Of a DNA stretch of 64,000 nucleotides, positions 59,443 through 64,000 are shown in pieces; position 1 is the first letter of the stretch; every line of letters begins with the position of its first letter. The stretch covers positions 1 through 64,000 of the forward strand of contig NZ_QOWC01000014.1 of NCBI RefSeq assembly GCF_003574465.1. The letters run 5' to 3'. Source of the DNA: Methylobacterium crusticola (GTDB lineage: Bacteria > Pseudomonadota > Alphaproteobacteria > Rhizobiales > Beijerinckiaceae). Under the pieces are notes generated by a model, which was given only the letters and a program-made list of their open reading frames with translations, was not told the DNA's origin and searched no databases. Position numbers and translations under genes: made by a program.

Positions 59443-60944
59443 AGGCCGGCACGGCGGTGCGGGCGGCAAAGCTCGAGAGGATAAGGAAGGGCGGGGCGCC
59501 CAGGGTACTGGAACTCTGCTCGGGCTGCGGGGGAATGTCTCTAGGGCTGAAGGCTGCCGGCTTCGATCTCGTGGCCCATATCGAAATGGATGTAACAGCT
59601 GCGGCGAGCTACGCGCTCAACTTCGACCCTCCGAGCGCCGAACGTAGAGAGGCCTGGGCTGCCGCAAGGGACATGACCCAGTCTGATCCAGAATCGCTCT
59701 GCCGCGATCTGGGCCTGGATGGACCTGTGGCGGAACAGTTTGATATCCTGGCTGCGGGACTACCGTGTCAGGCTTTTGCGCGCATCGGTCGCTCGAAGCT
59801 GAGGTCGATCGCCGGAGAAGAGGACGCCTTCAAGCACGACCCACGTGCGCGCCTCTACCAACACTTTCTCCAGCATGTCGAAGCGGTTCTTCCGGTCGCG
59901 ATCTTGATCGAGAACGTGCCGGACATTCTCAATTTCGGCGGACACAATGTGCCCGAGGAGATTTGCAGCACGCTTGAAGGCCTGGGCTACTTTGCTCGAT
60001 ACACACTTCTGAACGCAGCCTACTATGGGGTGCCCCAGATGCGCGAGCGCCTATTTCTGGTGGCGATCGACGCATCGCTCGGGCAGATACCACGATTTCC
60101 AACTCCTACACACGCGGCCAAGCTGCCTTCCGGCTATCAGGGTACTCGGACCGTGGCGCTACGGCATGTGCCCGCGGAGGGGGGGCGGTTCACGCAGGCG
60201 CCAGTCGCCAACCCGGGACTTCCCCCCGCCGTGACAGTCCGTGCGGCCTTGTCCGACCTTCCGCGGATCACAGAGCATTTCAGCGATCCTGGAGCTATGC
60301 GTCGGCGAAGCACATCCGATGTACTCCCCTATGTGACTTACTATGGTCTGACAGACTATGCTGCAAAGATGCGGGCGTGGCCCGGGCTGCCGAAGTGTCA
60401 CGCAGGGACTGATGGTCACGTCGTAAGATTGACGCCCCGGGACTTCGAGATATTCCAGCGAATGCGTGTCGGCGGAGATTTCCCCCATGCAAGTGCAGTA
60501 GCCAATCAGATATTTGCGGAACGGCTCAGATTGATCGATCCACAGCCAGCTGAGAGTAGCGAGGCTTGGCAGACAATCCGCAAATCGTGTGTGCCGCCCT
60601 ATGACCCTGGAAAGTTTCCAAACAAGTGGTGGAAGATGGATCCTGCCATGCCGTCCCGTACTCTCACGGCCCACATGGGGAAAGATACTTATTCGCACAT
60701 CCACTGGGACAGCCGCCAAAAGCGAACAGTGTCCGTCCGCGAAGCGGCGCGGCTCCAGTCCTTCCCGGATGCATTCCGTTTCGCTGGCGCCATGAACGCT
60801 GCCTTCCGGCAAATCGGCAATGCGGTTCCTCCGGTTCTCGCGCAGGCCGTCGGTCAGCAGCTGAAGCTCGATCTCTCGCGCGCTCGAGCCCTCAAGCACG
60901 AGCCGTCCGAAGCCGCAGCCGCCACGAAGGCAATCGCCGCGTAG
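59439..60944 (+). CDS. DNA (cytosine-5-)-methyltransferase
   Basis: A 501-residue C5 methylase with all main motifs: I, LELCSGCGGMSLGLKAAGF; IV, AAGLPCQAFARIG with nucleophile C110; VI, IENVPDI (about 157-163); VIII, QMRERLF; and X, FRQIGNAVPPVLAQAVG. The variable region lies between VIII and IX. It methylates cytosine in a specific duplex sequence, as the protective part of a restriction system. It is coupled to vsr and followed by MORC and Z1 ATPases. Confidence 0.94.
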   Translation: MKAGTAVRAAKLERIRKGGAPRVLELCSGCGGMSLGLKAAGFDLVAHIEMDVTAAASYALNFDPPSAERREAWAAARDMTQSDPESLCRDLGLDGPVAEQFDILAAGLPCQAFARIGRSKLRSIAGEEDAFKHDPRARLYQHFLQHVEAVLPVAILIENVPDILNFGGHNVPEEICSTLEGLGYFARYTLLNAAYYGVPQMRERLFLVAIDASLGQIPRFPTPTHAAKLPSGYQGTRTVALRHVPAEGGRFTQAPVANPGLPPAVTVRAALSDLPRITEHFSDPGAMRRRSTSDVLPYVTYYGLTDYAAKMRAWPGLPKCHAGTDGHVVRLTPRDFEIFQRMRVGGDFPHASAVANQIFAERLRLIDPQPAESSEAWQTIRKSCVPPYDPGKFPNKWWKMDPAMPSRTLTAHMGKDTYSHIHWDSRQKRTVSVREAARLQSFPDAFRFAGAMNAAFRQIGNAVPPVLAQAVGQQLKLDLSRARALKHEPSEAAAATKAIAA

Positions 60945-61072
60945 GTTCTCACCACCGTCGAATCACTTTAGGTTGCAGAGGGCAGGAAGAGGCTGTAGCT
61001 GGGCTGGAGGAGGCGTGTGGGCAATAGCGTGAAAATACATGCGTACGGACTTCTCGATGGGAACGTCCGGGG

Positions 61073-62551
61073 ATGAAGTTCGAAGAAAATCCCCCCGATG
61101 CAGCTTCGCTGATGATGTCGGCGCGGAGTTTCGGAAACTACGATCTTCCGGGCGCGCTCGCCGATCTCATCGACAACAGCATCAAGGGTGGGGCCCGGGA
61201 GATTGCGCTGACTTGCGACTTCGCGGGGGGAGCACCGGAAATTCGAATCCGAGATGACGGCCACGGCATGTCGGGCGATGAGCTGCGGCGCGCCATGCGC
61301 CCGGCCAGCACTGATCCGCTTGTCGAGCGATCGCCCGATGACCTGGGTCGTTTCGGCTGGGGCATGAAGTCGGCATCCTTCTCCCAATGCACACGTCTCC
61401 TCGTGCTCACCTGCCACGCCGGTAAGATGAGTGGCTGTCTCTGGGATTTGGAAGATGTCGACGGCTGGCGCATGGGCGTATTGGAGGCGGCCGACATCAT
61501 GGCAACGGCGTCTCCCGAATTGAGAGCGACCGGCGGCGTTGAAATCATATGGTCGAACTGCGATCGCCTTTCAGAGAACGGGTCCCTGACCGTCGCCGAG
61601 TTCAACACTCTCATCGTGCATGCCCGGAGCCGGCTGGCGCTCATCTTCCATCGATATCTTGCGGGCGAGGTGCGGGGCCGACGGTTGACGATCCGGCTGA
61701 ACGGCCACAAGGTCGAAGCCTGGGATCCCTTCTATCGGGACCATGAGGCCACTCAGGTGCTGGAGCCGGAAAATTTAGAGATCGGCGGGCGGGCGATAGA
61801 CATTCAGCCATTCATCCTGCCCCACTATTCGAAGCTCAAGACCGGTCAATATGATAAACTCGGCGGAGAAGAAGGTTTCCTTCGTAACCAAGGCTTCTAC
61901 GTTTACCGGAGCCATCGTCTGATCATCAGTGGCACTTGGTTCCGGCTTGTTCGGCATGGCGAGCTGTCTCAACTGGTGCGAATACGCGTCGACATTCCTA
62001 ACGCGCTCGATCACATCTGGAAGATCACGATTGACAAGTCGGACGCTCAGCTGCCGGCGGCTCTTCGCACTAGGCTGCGCCAGATCGTCGAAGGCCTCAG
62101 ACGGCGTTCCGCCAAGGTGTTCCGGTCCCGCGGCGGCCGCCTGGACCGCACTCATACGACGTCTGTGTGGAGCCGCTACTCCCGCGGCGGCGAGATCCAC
62201 TACGCCATCAACCGAGAGCATCCCATTATCGAGGCGTTGCTGGACTCCGGCGACGGCGAACAGCAGCGCGCGGCCTCGGCAGCTATCAGGGTCATCGAAC
62301 AGGCTTTCCCGGTGCAGGCCTTCGGGCAGGATGCCGCTGCGAACATCGACGCCATTCACCAGACGCTCGCCGATCCCGAGGCTTTCCGGGCTGACCTGTT
62401 GGCTGCCCTGCCGCTTCTGTTAGCCCAGGTGAACGGCGATCTGACAGCGTTGGAGGCGCTGCTGCGGAGTACCGAGCCTTGGTGCGAGGCGTGGAATACG
62501 ACAGAAAGCGTCCTTAAGGAAAAAGGGTGGATGCGTGCGAAATCTCAGTAG
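61073..62551 (+). CDS. MORC-like GHKL ATPase of a restriction-modification system
   Basis: A 492-residue protein with a GHKL ATPase domain: DLIDNSI (31-37) with the catalytic-site Asp/Asn, RDDGHGMS (about 60-67) and GRFGWGMKSASFS (about 92-104). A helical and S5-like region follows (LYRD-type middle, IRVDIPNALDHIWKITIDKS). Bacterial MORC/MutL-like ATPases of this kind occur in restriction-modification operons with Z1 ATPases and Vsr, where they are thought to remodel or clamp DNA. The last 17 bases overlap the Z1 gene, so the two are coupled. Confidence 0.85.
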   Translation: MKFEENPPDAASLMMSARSFGNYDLPGALADLIDNSIKGGAREIALTCDFAGGAPEIRIRDDGHGMSGDELRRAMRPASTDPLVERSPDDLGRFGWGMKSASFSQCTRLLVLTCHAGKMSGCLWDLEDVDGWRMGVLEAADIMATASPELRATGGVEIIWSNCDRLSENGSLTVAEFNTLIVHARSRLALIFHRYLAGEVRGRRLTIRLNGHKVEAWDPFYRDHEATQVLEPENLEIGGRAIDIQPFILPHYSKLKTGQYDKLGGEEGFLRNQGFYVYRSHRLIISGTWFRLVRHGELSQLVRIRVDIPNALDHIWKITIDKSDAQLPAALRTRLRQIVEGLRRRSAKVFRSRGGRLDRTHTTSVWSRYSRGGEIHYAINREHPIIEALLDSGDGEQQRAASAAIRVIEQAFPVQAFGQDAAANIDAIHQTLADPEAFRADLLAALPLLLAQVNGDLTALEALLRSTEPWCEAWNTTESVLKEKGWMRAKSQ

Positions 62552-64000
62552 CGAGCTTGCATATTTCACTCTGAAGCTGGGTGAGATGTATGCGGACGAC
62601 GTAATGCGGGGCCAAGCACTGCCGGACGGCGTCATCGCCGCGGTGGTCGCAGGCAGTCCGTTCCAGCTCGATTCGGTGGAGGTCGCTTGGCTTGTCCGGG
62701 AGCTTGAGGGCAGCTTCACGACGACTCAGACGCGCGGCTCGTCCGTGTCCCGCGACCACCGGCCTTGGCTGCGCGATAGGCGCAGCGAGATCGACTTCTA
62801 CTACTGGGATCGGCTGCGACGGTACTACCTGGAAGGTGGCGTGATTCCGCCACAGGTCGTTGCTACTCTGGATAACGTCACGGACGAACTTCTCGACTTC
62901 TCTGGAAATCCGAAGGAATCCGGTGTCGGTTCTCGCCGTGGTATGGTTATCGGCCACGTTCAATCCGGCAAGACGACCAACTATTCCGCTTTAATCTGCA
63001 AGGCGGCGGACGCCGGTTATCGCACCATCCTGCTGCTGGCGGGCATTACCAACACGCTGCGATCGCAAACGCAGGAGCGGCTGGATGAAACCTTTATTGG
63101 CAAGAAGTCCGTTTTTCACTCGCTCGCCCAAGAGCCGCTGCCCGTCCTGACTTACGCGATCAAGAAACGCTTTCCAGCCTACGGAACTTCCCGCGACAGC
63201 GACTTCACTCGCAATCCAGGTGGGGGAGTGGTGTTTAGCCTCGCCGCCCACAATGAGCCAATCATCTTCGTCACCAAGAAGAATAAGGCACCGCTTACCA
63301 AGCTCAAGAACTGGCTGATCGAGCAAGGACATGGCGCAGTCATCACCTCGCCGCTGCTGTTGATCGACGATGAGGCAGATAATGCCTCGATCAACACGGC
63401 CAAGGACCCAGGAGCTACGACCGCCATTAATTCGGTTATCCGCGAGATCTTGAACCTCTTTGAGCGCAGCACTTACATCGGCTACACTGCAACTCCGTTC
63501 GCCAACATATTTATAGATCCGGACACCAACGATGCGATGCTGAAGGATGACTTGTTCCCGCGGCACTTCATCAAGGCTCTTGATCCACCGTCGAACTATG
63601 TCGGCGCAGCTCGCGTTTTTGCCACCGACGGCGACCTGCGTCCGACGATGGTCAAGGTCGTCTCGGACTACGCTGCGGTGCTACCGCTGAAGCACAAGAG
63701 CGATGATCCGGTCGCAGCTCTTCCAGAATCGCTGCTGACAGCCATGCGAGTGTTCACGCTGACGCGAGCGATCCGAGTCCTGCGAGGGCAGGGCAACAAG
63801 CATTGTTCGATGATGATCAATGTCAGCCGCTTCAACGCCGTGCAGGAGAAAGTATACGGCCTCGTCTACACGTATCTCGACACATTAAAGAATTCAGCTG
63901 CGGTGAGCGCCGGCCTTGGTGCCCGCGCACTAGACGATCCGATCATCGCCGCCATCAAAGCCGATTTTGACCGCGAGTTCTCCGGCGCTGGCGTAACCTT
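62535..64000 (+). CDS. Z1-domain ATPase, 5' part (cut by window end)
   Basis: The frame opens at GTG 62535, inside the 3' end of the MORC gene, and is still open at the window end after 488 codons. It shows a superfamily 1/2-like ATPase: Walker A GHVQSGKTTN (140-149), Walker B LLIDDEADN (about 275-283) and motif III-like YIGYTATPFAN. These are the marks of the Z1 domain, found beside MORC ATPases and DNA methylases in restriction systems. It probably translocates or remodels DNA for a nuclease encoded further right. Coupled start and shared strand place it in the vsr operon. Confidence 0.9.
   Translation, partial: MRNLSSELAYFTLKLGEMYADDVMRGQALPDGVIAAVVAGSPFQLDSVEVAWLVRELEGSFTTTQTRGSSVSRDHRPWLRDRRSEIDFYYWDRLRRYYLEGGVIPPQVVATLDNVTDELLDFSGNPKESGVGSRRGMVIGHVQSGKTTNYSALICKAADAGYRTILLLAGITNTLRSQTQERLDETFIGKKSVFHSLAQEPLPVLTYAIKKRFPAYGTSRDSDFTRNPGGGVVFSLAAHNEPIIFVTKKNKAPLTKLKNWLIEQGHGAVITSPLLLIDDEADNASINTAKDPGATTAINSVIREILNLFERSTYIGYTATPFANIFIDPDTNDAMLKDDLFPRHFIKALDPPSNYVGAARVFATDGDLRPTMVKVVSDYAAVLPLKHKSDDPVAALPESLLTAMRVFTLTRAIRVLRGQGNKHCSMMINVSRFNAVQEKVYGLVYTYLDTLKNSAAVSAGLGARALDDPIIAAIKADFDREFSGAGVT

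Noticed and set aside
1-64000. tRNA or rRNA genes, including a tRNA as integration target.
   Set aside because: No cloverleaf-like sequence or T-loop signature was seen in either junction or in other gaps. A covariance-model scan would be needed to exclude one fully.

Overview
The window reads as chromosomal DNA of a GC-rich alphaproteobacterium, probably a Methylobacterium-like member of the Hyphomicrobiales. This rests on base composition, a Ros/MucR-family regulator, the IS630-type transposase and the general style of the phage proteins. The genus is an inference; no rRNA or housekeeping gene is present to settle it. The layout is a contractile-tailed (Mu-like tail) prophage of about 50 kb lying between two DNA-modification/defence islands.

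Left flank (1-8412): the 3' part of an IS630-type transposase, then six leftward genes. A tightly overlapping block (7978 to 4407) encodes an adenylate-kinase-like NMP kinase, a helical-repeat protein with an Asn/Ile/Gly-rich segment, a nucleoside 2-deoxyribosyltransferase-like enzyme and a class I methyltransferase. It is followed by a D12-class (Dam-like) adenine methylase overlapping a 1025-residue Eco57I/type IIG-like N6-adenine methylase. This combination is the best candidate in the window for an undescribed nucleotide-based or DNA-modification conflict system. A degenerate IS3 transposase fragment lies between it and the prophage.

Prophage (about 8413-58426): a leftward block holds the tyrosine integrase, small unknown genes, a zinc-less Ros/MucR homologue, SSB, an HD-domain phosphohydrolase and an HNH protein. 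The switch is an S24-type repressor with two HTH-like segments facing a Cro-like gene across palindromic operators. The rightward early block carries a CHC2/Toprim primase and a D5-like helicase, followed by a non-coding region packed with repeats that looks like a replication origin. The late block runs from a gpZ-like protein through small and large terminase, gpW, portal, a protease-capsid fusion, decoration protein, sheath, tube, frameshifted tail chaperones, tape measure, a split gpN-like circularisation protein, Mu gp45/46/47/48-type baseplate proteins, several tail fibres and a GH5-like tailspike. Lysis genes, a metallophosphoesterase and a dNMP kinase follow.

Right flank (58427-64000): a gene-poor stretch, then Vsr endonuclease, a cytosine-5 methylase, a MORC/GHKL ATPase and a Z1-domain ATPase that runs off the end. 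This matches the known MORC/Z1 restriction-modification architecture. The prophage therefore sits inside, or at the seam of, a defence hotspot. I could not identify convincing attL/attR repeats, so the exact prophage ends are not fixed.
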